A DNA stretch of 64,000 nucleotides from Mermis nigrescens (GCA_036768485.1 JAVLUZ010000338.1:186001-250000), one strand, 5' to 3'. Positions 32,241 through 42,606 are shown, numbered from the stretch's first letter. Translations and numbers: made by a program. Notes: generated from the sequence alone by a model not told the origin.

Positions 32241-32272
32241 CTGACGACGACGGTAGGTTAACTGTCGAAACG
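32241..32272 (+). ncRNA. Hammerhead-ribozyme-like motif
   Basis: CTGACGA is followed by a 7-bp stem, CGACGGT with ACTGTCG (one G-U pair), closing a 6-base loop, then AAACG. This is the CUGANGA, stem II, GAAA order of hammerhead ribozymes, known in the terminal repeats of Penelope-like elements. In the perfect fit the last stem pair uses the G of GAAA, so one base of register is uncertain. Stem III and cleavage site were not resolved. Confidence 0.5.
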
Positions 32273-32313
32273 TTGCGTATTATTCTTAACATTGTATTGT
32301 ACCTACGGGTTTG

Positions 32314-32319
32314 AATAAA
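32314..32319 (+). terminator. AATAAA polyadenylation signal
   Basis: A hexamer 42 bases after the hammerhead-like motif, near the right end of the Penelope element. Confidence 0.45.
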
Positions 32320-32639
32320 GCATTACTATTATTTTATGTGACTGCCAATAGGCCAAAAATACACTTTCTTATTTGCACCATTGCATACCATCTGCCTCTG
32401 TTAGTTTCAAAAAAGTCGTGATCCAATGAATTTTTTTGGCAGTAGTAGCACAGGTGAATCATTAATGGGTACATGGGGCGCTCCAAGTTCCGCCTGCACA
32501 ATTGGACGGGTGGCCTGATTGCCCTCCCATACGGTTTCTTCTCCTCATTGACATAAGGTCATTTGTTTAATTCTTTGAGCTCTTCTATTTTTATATTTTA
32601 CTGTTTCTTCAAATTCAATTTCCTTATTTATAGATTCAT

Positions 32640-33256
32640 TTATGGCTATTCCAGGTCAAGCCTCCCCACAGACGTCTGCAAATCAAGACAGCAATGTTGC
32701 TATGATTTGTGATTGTTATTGTTACTATAGAACATCATACAATTTAAAGTGTTTGATTTATACTTTACGCAAAAAGTAGTGTGAAGCTGGGTGTAGCGTG
32801 CAACAGAAAGTGTACATCAGCTGCAAACCCTGAAAAACAAACTAGACAAAATTATTAAAAGAAAAATATGCTGTCATTGGTTGGTCGGCCATCTGGCATT
32901 AGTCGGTCACCTGGCACTGGTTGGTCTTCTAAGGGCATGGGAGGGAAAGCCGTACAATGGCTCTGCTCCTTTCTACACACTTCCCTAGGACCTATCCCTC
33001 CCTAAAAGGGCCCATAACACCAAGGCTGCTCCCTGACCCGCTCCCTTCCCTTGGGCTGCTCCCTGACCCTAACTCCATACTCTTCCCCAAGCCCCACTCT
33101 ATTCATTGCCCCTTGGCTGCTCCCTCAACTTGTTCCCACTCTAATGCTCATCCTAACAACACAGGTACCTATATCGTTATGCATTGTGACGTGTTGGCTA
33201 TCTTATAACATGAGCTATCTTATAACGTTTCTGCCAGATTAATAGGTATAACTACT
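32640..33256. repeat. Terminal region of Polinton B
   Basis: Aligns with 23960-24659 (GGTTGGTCGGCCATCTGGCA, TGGCTCTGCTCCTTTC, repeated GGCTGCTCCCT, AACACAGGTACC, TTGGCTATCTTATAACA) and ends at GGTATAACTACT. The 83- and 63-codon frames here are products of the CT-rich repeats and are not genes. Confidence 0.7.
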
Positions 33257-34709
33257 AACATTACTTTTAATTGATAATTATTTACTCTTATCACTGTTGA
33301 TTAGTCATCATTTGCTTGATTCATAACATTGCAATTTGCGTTAAGAAATTATTTTATTTCTATTTCAAATATTTTTGGTGTTTTTATGGCATTAAGAATC
33401 ATTGCGAATCATAAACTGAAAATCATGAGATTATACATAAGAAAAACTACATAACTTACTTCGCGCATCATTGCATTCTTCTCAATCATCTTGCATTCCA
33501 AACTTATAATATTTGTAATGTTTTAGCTAATTTAATAGCATATTAATGTGGCTCATGACTCTTAGCGTTTATTTCATATTATATATTCATGTGTCATCCT
33601 ACAATTTGGTTCATTATTTGATTACCGTTTGCTTACTGCCATCTCTTAAACTCACTTATTTTACACCTAACTATAATAAGGCATTAGCACGTATTCGAAA
33701 GCCAGGTCGTCATACTGTTTTATACATACATTTATTAATACCTTATAATTCCAAATGTTTTTAGGAGTCATCAGGGCCTTCCTGGAATGATCAGCCCTCA
33801 ATGTCCAGACCTGAGTCGAGGTTAGGGAGGAAGTGGCAGAGTTACGATTCACATTAGAATCATGTAGTAATAAATGCTTACCTGTGCATTTATATATTAT
33901 CCCTATATAGTTTTATTTTTATATTGTCATTTTGTGCTTATTTTACCTAATATAAATTTTTTTTACTTATTCAATCCTTTATTTTATATCATCCCCATTA
34001 AAATTTTTCATTTAATTATTTAGTGTTTTACGTGTAAAGTTGTTATTAAACCAATATTAATTCCATTTATTTATTATTTCAATCCATATAAACTTTTGTT
34101 TCATACCCATTCAAATTTTCCATTTAATTTTCATTTACTCACATGTTTTTGTCGATTTCTCACTAAATTATTATTATTTACTTGCTTTACTTATTCAATC
34201 GTATATTTTATTTCATAGAAATTCTTCATTTAATTATTATTCAAACATACATATTTTTGTCACCCTGTGTACCTGTATTAATATTCAACAGTTATCTACT
34301 CTTTGTTTTAATGTATAATTACCCTTTTAAATATATAATTTTTATCAGCTAAATTTACCATATATTTCTTAGATTCACTCAGACATGAGCAAGTGCCACC
34401 CTGTACCTTGTAGGCTGCCGCTAATGTTAGGGGACACAGAGCCAGCAATATATTTTATTGTTATAATTAGTGATGCCCTTTGTCCAGACATGATTATGGG
34501 TTTATTGAATTGTATACATGCTGAAAAATTGTTTTATATATTCTTAATTTATTTTGTATATATTTTTATAATTCTTTAAATAGATTTAATTTATACTATT
34601 CACTATTGAAATAGTATAATGGCTATCTTAAGAATGCCTATACGTATAAACAATTTTTGAAATATTTTAAGGAATATGTGGTAAAGCCGCCATTTCAATG
34701 GCATGAGAC
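33257..34709. other. Unassigned, very AT-rich
   Basis: Nothing certain. At 34385-34579 a frame reads FIVIISDALCPDMIMGLLNC, which recalls the IV.D....DILG.D.L end of retroelement aspartic proteases. No DTG motif lies upstream, so this is only a hint. Confidence 0.25.
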
Positions 34710-34946
34710 CATACATGGGCAGCAAGAAAATTCTGGGGTGCAAGATTTTTCAAAGGTCAAAAAATGGCCTTAAAAATGGTGTTATGGCGTAAAAACATCA
34801 TTTTTCGACCTTTCTCATCAAGCACTATCTAATGGCATCAAAAAATTGCAAAAAAACAAAAAAAATTTCAAAAATTGAATTCTGGGGGTATTTTGATTCC
34901 TGGGGGCTGCATACCTCTTTAAACCCCCTCCCCCCACGCCCAGGTG
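34710..34946 (+). mobile_element. Family A hAT-like MITE
   Basis: Starts CATACATGGGCAGC, ends CCCAGGTGTG. No clear flanking duplication. Confidence 0.88.
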
Positions 34947-36187
34947 TGTGTGTAACCCACACTGAGGATCATGGTGTAGATCAATGACAAATTGGCTAAT
35001 TTTTTCACTGATCAAAGTCTGACCAAGTTGACCACTGGAGAAGCTACTGGTCGCAGCATAGAAATTAAACAATCACTGTGCGCAGTGAAGTCCTTTTAAA
35101 TTGTTTTAGGTTGCAAGAGGAGACAAAGGGTCGTAGTTCTGCGAGCCTTTGGGAAGAAGGCCAACAGAGGAGGCAGTGGCAGCTTCAAACATTCCTCTAA
35201 TGTGATCAAAGAGGACATCATTATTTAAATAATGTGTGTTAAATGCTTGCAAACATAATACAATAAATAATGGAGACAATACAATTTTAACAAAAGCATT
35301 ACAACATAAGTAACTTTTAAAATTAAGTTCCTTGAGAATATGATAATTATTAAGATGATACAGTTTTAGTAAAATATACAATGTAGGTAACATTTTAAAA
35401 AATGAAAATTCTCACTCTGTATTATCAAGAAAACTGGATTAATGAAATCAAAGAGCCATTTCATTTTTTCAATCAAAATTATGGCAGAAACTTGGATAAG
35501 CATGATTTTTCTGCCCAAATCTGATGCTGATGGTAAATGCATAATTTTTTTTACGATTTCTTTTATCAAAATGAACCCAATGAACCAACTTTTTAATGCT
35601 AAGTTGATATAATTATGAATTAAAATAATACATTTTTCTTGTATAATATCACATCTGCTACTAATTTGTACTTATATACATTTTTTGAGCTATGCACTAT
35701 ATTCATTTCTTACAGTGTATATAGAAAGCTCCTGAACCAAGCTAATCTTATCATTTTCAATCCCACATATTTGCAAACCAAGAAAAGTTTCATGAATAGT
35801 TCCAAACGTTCAATAGATGCATAGTTAATAGTGTACATATATGCCCCAAGTAAAAATTCCCCAAACTATACTTATAAAAAAAGCTCCCAAACCAAGCTGA
35901 TCTTATGATTTTCAAACATACGTACTTCTTGAACAACAAAAGCTGCTGAACTCAGCCAATCCATTGAGCTTGAGTGCTAATATTTACCCATGGCCAACCC
36001 AATCAAATAATTACTCAACCTTATAACTCCCTAAATCCATCATTGGCATAGTACATACGTGCACAACATTTAACAAATAGACATTATTTTGAAAAATTTT
36101 AATCAATGTTAACAAATTTTGTCAATGAAGCCATCCATGTGTGATCAGTGGGAATTTCAGCTTGCTAATTTTCACCTTTGATACCTG
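34947..36187. other. Unassigned
   Basis: AT-rich. Short frames on both strands lack motifs. No repeat arms seen. Confidence 0.35.
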
Positions 36188-36436
36188 ATGGATAATATTG
36201 AGTTGTACACTGATGATAATTATGTGTTGATTGATGGAGTTCTGTATAAAACTGATGTTACGAAGATGTTATCAACCTTTTCCATGTGCACTTATTGGAT
36301 GACAGAACCGATCAACATCTTTCAAAGAAAGATAAACTGGCAGCCGTGGCGGCATGTCATTTTTGGAAAAAGAAGCCACTTGATGTCAACAATTTTGTTA
36401 AAATGGGCAAAATTTATTGAGCAGTATGTATCTTAG
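36188..36436 (+). CDS. Hypothetical 82-residue frame upstream of polymerase B
   Basis: Starts MDNIELYTDDNYVLIDGVLY. Not recognised. It lies on the same strand as, and about 490 bp before, the first polymerase B block, so it could be an upstream exon of the same gene. Codon use looks coding-like. No splice signal was pinned down. Confidence 0.25.
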   Translation: MDNIELYTDDNYVLIDGVLYKTDVTKMLSTFSMCTYWMTEPINIFQRKINWQPWRHVIFGKRSHLMSTILLKWAKFIEQYVS

Positions 36437-36445
36437 TTCTCTTAA

Positions 36446-36830
36446 TGTTATTCTTTATTTTGTTTTATTTATCATTAATTATTTCTTTGTCTATTATTAA
36501 TTATTTAATTTTTCATTATTTAATATTTATTTTATTTATTTACATCCTTACATTAATGATTCACATACTTGCATTGAAGAACTGAGCTTTGCTATAACAC
36601 TTTTTAATTCTTTATTCTATTTTATTTATCATTGATCATTTGGTTGTTCATTATTAATTATTCATTTTTTCATTATTTATTATTTATTTTATTTATTTAC
36701 ATCCTTATGTTAATATTTCACATATCTGCTTAAAGTACTGAAATTTGCTATAATAATCTTAATTCTTTATTCTATTTTATTTTACATTAATTATTTATTT
36801 GGTGATTATTAATTATTCTTTTTTTTATTA
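36446..36830 (+). repeat. Tandem repeat, period about 161 bp, TTATT-rich
   Basis: Units begin near 36448, 36607 and 36769 with AATTCTTTATTCTATTTTAT, then CATTAATTATT and TATTTACATCCTTA. The third unit is partial. It lies between the hypothetical frame and the first polymerase block, where an intron would be. Confidence 0.7.
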
Positions 36831-36927
36831 TAATAAAATAAATTAAAAAAAACAAATAAATTAATGAAGAAATGATAAAATGATAAATAAATTGATATTC
36901 TAATATTTATTGAGAATAATTCTTAGG

Positions 36928-38840
36928 TATTTCCCAAGTATGTCTTGTTACACCAACCACATGCTAAGCCAAACTTCACAAGCTAAGGGAAAATCTCAGA
37001 AAACTGTGTCTGTCTGTATCTCATTGAAGCATTCTTCAAATTGCGGTCAGTTCATCAAAATGAGGCACCAGAAGCAGCATAAGTGCCACCAGATATTTTG
37101 CCGGACGTGTAACACTATAGCTGACAAAGAAAACCATCAGTATTACATTAGAATAAGAATTAAATTTATGTGTTAGCATTATATCTGTTTTATACACTAA
37201 TAATATTTTTTACACTTTCAGGGCCTTCTTTCTGCTCTCCTTTTTTTGTCCATGGATTTTGAAAATTATGTATTTTTTATAGACAATCAAGGATAAATGT
37301 GACACTGGAAAGTGGCCGTTTTTTATATTCTTCGACTTTGAGACCAGGCAGGATGTTTAAATGGACCCAAACACACTGAGGCCATTCATTAAACATATCC
37401 CAAACTGATGTGTTGCCTACTGACTGTGCAACATTTGTGAGGATGGTGAGCATGGCACTTGTGCCAAGTGCGGTGGGCAGAACTGGCACATTTTTGTTGG
37501 CCAAAACGTCCAGCGGGATTTTGGGAAATGGCTCTTTTCAGAACAGAATTGAGATGACATAGCAATGGCACATAATGCTAGAGGCTATGATGCTCAATTC
37601 CTCCTTGATTACCTCCACACGCAGAAGACCATAGCACCAAAAGTCATCACTTGAGATACTTTCAATGAATTAATAAATTAATGAATAAATAAGTAAATAA
37701 ATAGATAAAGATATAAATAAGAAAATAAATAATAAGTAAATAAATAAATAAATGAATAATAAGAAAATTAATAAATAAATAAATGAAAAATAAATAAATC
37801 AAATGAATAAGTAAAAGCTACATCCATTTTTATACATTTGTATGATGATCTAGATTTAAGTATGTTTCTTATACAGTTCTAGAAATTTTAAGATATGTTA
37901 AATAAATAGTATAGCACTCTTATTGTTTTTAGGCCTCAAAATATTGATGTTGGAGGCCGGCAGAGTTTGCATAATCAATACATTGGACTACCTACCTATG
38001 AAACTCAGCCCTTCCCAAAATCTTCAATATTACGAAACTCAAAAAAGGATATTTTCCTCACATGTTTAATTGGCTCGAGAACTGGAATTATGTTGGCTCT
38101 CTCCCAGACCTAGAATATTATAGCCCAGATGGAATGGAGGAGGAAGGAAGGGCAACATTCCTCAGTTGATGAGACCTATATTGTATAAATGTAAGAGGTG
38201 GTTGATTTTGTTTGACATTATATCTTCTAATACTTATTTGCAAAAATTTCAAGGGGCAAGTCTCTCTTATATATGACATCTTTTATCTCCTTATATTTTT
38301 GCATAGGAATTCCTTAACTATTTTTTATTAAATAATTCAATAATTTACCGCTATCATTCATTTTTAATTAATATTATTAATTTATTATATTTTATTTATT
38401 TTGTCAAAAATGAACATTTATTTTTAAGTTCATTTTATATTCATCTATTATTTTTTGTTTATTCATTTATTTAAAAAAATTTTATAAGCGCTTCAGGCAT
38501 GAACAAGAAAAGGCTTTGGACAGAATGTTTGACTTTCAAAAAGAACTGCTGGAGTATTGTGAATTGGAAATTCAAATATTAGCAAAAGATTCATTGAAGT
38601 TTTGTGTCATTTTCCTATATGAAACTGGTGTTGCTCTGTTCCGAGCCAGCATCACAATTGTCTTGGCATGTAAATACGTTTTTGACATAATTTTTTGACC
38701 AAAAACACAATCAGAATTGTCCCACATGGCAGATATAGGCGATCCAAAAATCAGTCAATCATAGCCATCAAATGGCTCAATTGGATAGCTTATCAGGAAC
38801 AAATTTGCATTGGGCATAAATTGAATGGAGGCAAAATCAA
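36928..38840 (+). pseudogene. Protein-primed DNA polymerase B, exonuclease half, in exon-like blocks (C)
   Basis: The Polinton polymerase copies the element. Block 1 (36928-37176) has the cysteine/histidine-rich lead QKQHKCHQIFCRTCN. Block 2 (about 37282-37655) stays in one frame apart from four or five stops. It has FFIFFDFET (Exo I), CNICEDGEHGTCAKCG and AMAHNARGYDAQFLLDYL (Exo II). Block 3 (37932-38160) has TLDYLPMKLS, KKGYFPHMFNW and YYSPDGM. Block 4 (38480-38840) has FDFQKELLEYCELEIQIL (Exo III, Asp replaced by Glu), VPHGRYRRSKNQSIIAIKW and CIGHKLNGGK. AG acceptor-like sites precede the blocks. The palm is missing. Confidence 0.78.
37672..37815 (+). repeat. AATAAATA microsatellite
   Basis: Degenerate (AATA)n between polymerase blocks 2 and 3, in a presumed intron. 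Confidence 0.85.
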
Positions 38841-39480
38841 TGATGCTGGTGCAGAATTTGTGAACAAAGATTCCCAAAAAATTTTAAAATTAGAATATAT
38901 TGATTTTTTTACCACCAAAAGTGAAATGAAAGCTAGTGTGGTTGAACATTTTGATAAGACCCTGAAGGAAAAATATGGCGCTACTTCACATGCAATAACA
39001 CATATAGATACATTGACATAATAGATAAACTTGTAGAAAATTACAATAATTCAATTCATAGAACTATTGGCCTTGTTCCAGCAAATGAGAACAAGGAAAA
39101 TGAGAGAGAAGTTTTGAATAAATTATTTGGGATGGAGCATTGTGAGCCCATACATTTTAAATTTGATATAGCCAACAAAGTTTGAATAAGTAAAGTCAAA
39201 CACATGTTTGAAAAAGGATTCTGGCCAAACTGGACAGAAGAATTTTTCATTGTAAAATAAAGATTTGTGCGCACTCCTCCTGTTTACACACTAGAAGACC
39301 AGATGGGTGAAAAATTGGAGGGTATTTTCTATGAAACTGAACTGCAGAAAATTGATGTGTCAACAAAAGATGTATTTATTGTCAAAAAAATATTAAAAAT
39401 GAGAAAGCAGGCAGGATTAATCAATTATCTGGTAAGGTGGTGTGGCTATCCTCCTGAGTTTGACTTGTAGGTTTCTAATA
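38841..39480 (+). pseudogene. Polinton integrase, C-terminal two thirds (C)
   Basis: Enters in frame from polymerase at INDAGAEFVNKDSQKILK, which carries the second catalytic Asp, then KASVVEHFDKTLKEKYG with the Glu. After a stop at 39019-39021 and frame changes, VGDK-like strands follow, and then RTPPVYTLEDQMGEKLEGIF and the chromodomain NYLVRWCGYPPEFDL, ending at a stop where copies A and B have Ser or Trp. The first Asp and the zinc-binding N-terminus are missing. Confidence 0.78.
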
Positions 39481-39521
39481 TTGTCAAGTTACAAATACAA
39501 ATAGTAAAAGGGAGATTAAAA

Positions 39522-40259
39522 ATGGATTATTTTATAACAGGTCTGAGCAATTTTCACTGATATTTTAATTCGTCAAAATCTATGAAAATAAATGGAGCAT
39601 ATGCTTTGCAATTGAAGAAACCCGTTGAGTTCACAGGTAACTGAGAAGTGGGCATAAAACAAATTATTTTAAAATCACCTTTCAAAGCCATAAATTCTGT
39701 AAATTATACAGTAAAATTGGATGAAATAATGTTGGTGAATCATTTTGACACCAAATTTAAACATTTTCCAACTAGTGCTGAAGACCTGGTGAATATGATC
39801 AAACAAGATTTGTCAGAAGCTATTGAAAACAGCATCAATCTCAGCATTACCCCCAATAATTATGCAGTACTCCATATAAAAAACACAAATAAAATTTAAC
39901 TCACCTTATTTGAGTGACATACTAGGCTGCAATATAGATACAACATATCCTTACTAATTCTCAACTGAGAACTTTAGCATAAGAAGCAAGCGCAAAATCA
40001 ACATAAGTTTAGTTTTTTCATTAAATCGGAAATAATTGTACCTGAGCCAAATGGAACTCAAATTTTGTGTGCAGATGTTTTTCCGTCATTGACAACGCTT
40101 GTCCGTAGCTATAAAAATGAATTTGCATTATATTATAAAGTACTGCAAGGCTATATACCATCGATATTCATGTCAATCAGAGATATAAATAACAATTATT
40201 CTTGTTCAGAAGATCCTATCAATATTCAGTTTCACTTTAAACAATCACAATTTGAAAAC
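39522..40259 (+). pseudogene. Polinton minor-capsid-type protein (C)
   Basis: Starts MDYFITGLSNFH, a stop, then SMKINGAYALQLKKPVEFTG, a stop, and EVGIKQIILKSPF. The open frame 39648-39899 continues through MIKQDLSEAIENSINLSITP. A later frame, from 40065, has CADVFPSLTTLVRSY, YYKVLQGYIPSIFMSI and FHFKQSQFENM. The order is as in copies A and B, with different lesions. Confidence 0.65.
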
Positions 40260-40430
40260 ATGTCTTTCAACCTTTGCAGTAGCAAGAGCTGCCAGGCTCA
40301 TGGGACTGGATCACACGGTTAAGAAACGCCCAGATCAAATGGTCAAAAAACCCACAAAGCAGAACCTTTAGTTGGAGGTAAAAAGTCTATAAATAAGAAT
40401 CAAAAGGCAAAGAAAAAAATCAAATCTTGA
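40260..40430 (+). pseudogene. Small basic Polinton protein (C)
   Basis: Starts MSFNLCSSKSCQ. A stop at 40320-40322 is followed, in frame, by a lysine-rich stretch (HKAEPLVGGKKSINKNQKAK). Counterpart of 21100-21248 and 27990-28142. Confidence 0.4.
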
Positions 40431-40459
40431 TTGTTCATAGGCATTAAGAAATTCTAAAT

Positions 40460-40780
40460 ATGTCAACAACAATTTTTGAAAAGCAGCCCCTTTTGATTGT
40501 GGCTGAAAACTAAGTCTAGTTCTACCCTTTAGGACCATTAATTACAGAAGAACCAATTTAATTTGATATTCCTAAATTGTGGACACACTTCACCATCCCA
40601 AGCTTTTTATTAAAATTCGTGCAAAAGTGGTCAAAGCAGATGGATCAAATTTAGATAAAGGTGCCTGTGTTGCTCCTGTTAACTTAACACTGCATGCACT
40701 TTTTTGTGATATTAAATTACAAGCCAATAATGTAATCCTTAGTCAAGTGACCAACACTGCAATCCAGGCATATCTCAATG
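40460..40780 (+). pseudogene. Polinton major capsid protein, N-terminal piece (C)
   Basis: Begins MSTTIFEKQPLLIVAEN, with stops, then GPLITEEPI as in copy B. From 40579 an open frame reads FIKIRAKVVKADGSNLD and VAPVNLTLHALFCDIKLQAN, the same strands as in copy B (27549-27755). The match ends near NTAIQAYLN at about 40775, where the frame carries straight on into gag sequence. Confidence 0.7.
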
Positions 40781-41190
40781 TAGATCTAGCCACTTTAGAT
40801 GCTCTTACTAGAAGAACTTTTGTAGATGGACTAAATTCTGATTTATGGCAGTTTGTTACAGATAGAAAACCTGCCACATTTCAGGAGGCTGAGATGTTAG
40901 CGCACCAAGCTGAGACCCAACTGCATGTAGAGGCTGAACGGTAACCCAGTAATGCCTCATATGCAACAGGTAAGTGGCATAAATTGATGGGTAATCCAAT
41001 CAATGAGTGGCAAAAAATTTAAAGTGACAATGCCCAAAATGCCATTGGCCCCACAATTTTGTCAGTCAAGGATAGTTCATTGTTACCATTGTGGTCAACT
41101 AGGACACATGAGCCAATATTGTTTTAGCTCCCAGTTCAGTCTGAAGCTATGCCCCATCAGACCTCTGGATTCAGAATAGGAATGTTGATG
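40781..41190 (+). pseudogene. LTR-retroelement gag fragment with CCHC zinc knuckle
   Basis: In frame with the capsid piece before it: LDALTRRTFVDGLNSDLWQF, PATFQEAEMLAHQAETQL. This is the helix pattern F..GL...L...V....P.TF.EA...A...E of gypsy-type gag. After stops, about 41072-41130, an intact zinc knuckle HCYHCGQLGHMSQYC appears (CX2CX4HX4C). Zinc knuckles bind retroelement RNA. No protease or pol was recognised next. Confidence 0.75.
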
Positions 41191-42083
41191 ACCCAAATAG
41201 GACCGCAACCAGCAATAATAAGTCATCAAGCAGTAGACCAGCCACCTCCATGGGTCTGCTGGTCCAACATAGGTTGTAAAACAATCTTGTACAATACTAA
41301 ACCCAAAGATGTCTGCAGTTGTCCAACATATGGGTGATGTTGTCTTCCCATTTTGACTAAAACTTATTAAAATCAAAGAATGATGGAAATTTGCAAGAAA
41401 ATTTCTCTGAAAAATATAATCTCAAATTCAATCTACACCAATTTTATCAATGCATATCCAAATATTTTAAATTTGCTGAGAAATGTATTTTTATCATTTC
41501 AGCATTTTTACTTCAACTATCAATTTTGAGTTATTTTATTTCCCCTTACATTGACATTGAAGCTTGTCAATTACATGAACCACATACTATGGAATTCATT
41601 TGTCTTTACAGACAAAATTGAATTATAAGCCACCTATTGCAGAAAACCATGTAAAAACATACATTATAAATTTATGAACTTCAAATCTGGATGCTTTTTT
41701 AATTCCTGCTTTTACACATACTATTTGCACAAATACCTGAATTTTAGGGTCCAGTAGGATTGTGCGAGAATCCCAGGAGCCCTATGAAATAAGTGAACAT
41801 AGTTACTTAAGAATGATTAGTACAAATTGGTTCTGAGGTCTAACTTTATATCAAATTAAACCTAATCCATAGCAATCTAATCAAACTATTAATGTTAAAT
41901 ATCAATTTTGTTGTAATCTGTAAGAGCAACAGCATCCATAATGTGATACTTCAAAAGGGACGAATGGCTACTTATGATGCTTATTACATGAGTGTGAATT
42001 AGGGATATTTTACTGCTTGTAAGCCTGAGGCGGCCTGTTGTAATCTAGAGGATAGTACCCTAATATAGGAAACCACCCAGATT
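41191..42083. other. Unassigned, perhaps decayed retroelement
   Basis: Short frames with many stops. A frame near 41755-41835 (VRESQEPYEISEHSYLRMI) and a cysteine-rich ACKPEAACCN near 42010 could be envelope debris downstream of the gag fragment. No family can be named. Confidence 0.2.
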
Positions 42084-42305
42084 AAACCCCCATGCTCTTT
42101 CATTTTTTATCTCTTTATAAAAAGATTAGGTTATTACTATACAATACAAGTTTTGCAAGAAACTTTAACTGCTATGAAATTTTTTCTGAATCGTAAACCC
42201 CCATGCTCTTTCATTTTTTTTCTCTTTCCAAAGATCAGGTTATTACTATACAATACAAGTTTTGCAAGAAACTTTAACTGCCATGAAACTTCTTCTAAAC
42301 CCTAC
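42084..42305 (+). repeat. Two-copy tandem duplication, period 111 bp
   Basis: AAACCCCCATGCTCTTTCAT, then AGGTTATTACTATACAATAC and TTTGCAAGAAACTTTAACTG occur at 42084 and again at 42195, in one order, about 90% alike. A period of 111 is a multiple of three, so a coding frame could have survived it. Confidence 0.88.
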
Positions 42306-42336
42306 ACACATTTGCATTCCTAATTTTATTGTATAG

Positions 42337-42606
42337 ATGGATCAAGAGACTATTCAAAATTTTGATACTGATAGTTATAAAATGTCCTATCCTAAAACTT
42401 CTGAGATAACCAAACAACAAATATCACAAAATGGCTCTGAAATTATTAAAAGCTCAAAACTAACTTCAGTAATTTTGACTTATGAAGAATTCAATGTTCA
42501 AATGCAATGTTTAGAACAACAGATTGATCAATTAGAAATATGTTTTTCACAAATTTGGACACAACTTCATAATTTAGCTGATTTAGAATTACAAATTGTT
42601 TATTAA
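42337..42606 (+). CDS. Hypothetical 89-residue frame, helical
   Basis: Starts MDQETIQNFDTDSYKM. The second half has heptad-like spacing (FNVQMQCLEQQIDQLEICFS, then WTQLHNLADLELQI), as in a coiled coil. With the next frame it could be part of a retroelement envelope protein. Not recognised. Confidence 0.25.
   Translation: MDQETIQNFDTDSYKMSYPKTSEITKQQISQNGSEIIKSSKLTSVILTYEEFNVQMQCLEQQIDQLEICFSQIWTQLHNLADLELQIVY

Larger units (their letters stand above)
30597..32340 (+). mobile_element. Penelope-like retroelement, 5'-truncated
   Basis: Inserted in the Polinton B zinc-ribbon gene on the opposite strand. It contains reverse transcriptase, GIY-YIG endonuclease, a tRNA-like segment, a hammerhead-like motif and AATAAA. 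The 5' end starts inside the reverse transcriptase, as expected for incomplete target-primed copying. The exact right end is unclear: about 40 bp of unmatched sequence follow to 32376. Confidence 0.88.
30497..32588 (-). pseudogene. Zinc-ribbon Polinton protein split by a Penelope element (B)
   Basis: The N-terminal half lies at about 32376-32588: EEKKPYGRAIRPPVQLC and HLCYYCQKN, with an early TGA and the start ATG changed to ATA. The C-terminal half lies at about 30497-30596: PQCCEFNRAIQEAGGRVLM, then HYAEHVKEEEKAKQ. Between the two lies the Penelope-like element. Comparison with copy A shows the interruption directly. The halves show that this gene normally runs on past the cysteine pairs. 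Confidence 0.75.
24660..33256 (-). mobile_element. Polinton/Maverick B, nearly complete gene set
   Basis: A minus-strand element with terminus AGTAGTTATACC at 33256. Order: terminal region, zinc-ribbon gene, 97-residue gene, integrase, minor capsid, basic protein, major capsid, protease, ATPase, small hydrophobic gene and coiled gene, cut off at 24660 by the terminus of Polinton A. No DNA polymerase B was found. It carries two later insertions, a Penelope-like element (about 30597-32340) and a family A MITE (26475-26702). Without them it is about 6.6 kb, short for a Polinton. Confidence 0.82.
36910..40780 (+). mobile_element. Polinton/Maverick C, internally deleted
   Basis: Plus-strand order: polymerase B blocks, integrase remainder, minor-capsid-type gene, basic gene, start of capsid gene, then retroelement gag. 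It matches copies A and B from integrase onward. The polymerase palm domain, zinc-ribbon gene, 97-residue gene and integrase N-terminus are absent at the 38840 junction. Ends were not found. Confidence 0.75.

Noticed and set aside
32957..33208. 83-codon frame in the Polinton B terminal region
   Set aside because: It comes from GCTGCTCCCT repeats. The matching segment in copy A has no corresponding frame.
37282..37655. Alternative genetic code, because polymerase block 2 is in frame with several TGA stops
   Set aside because: A TAA also occurs, the TGA positions do not match a single amino acid in the family, and neighbouring genes carry frameshifts. Ordinary decay explains it.
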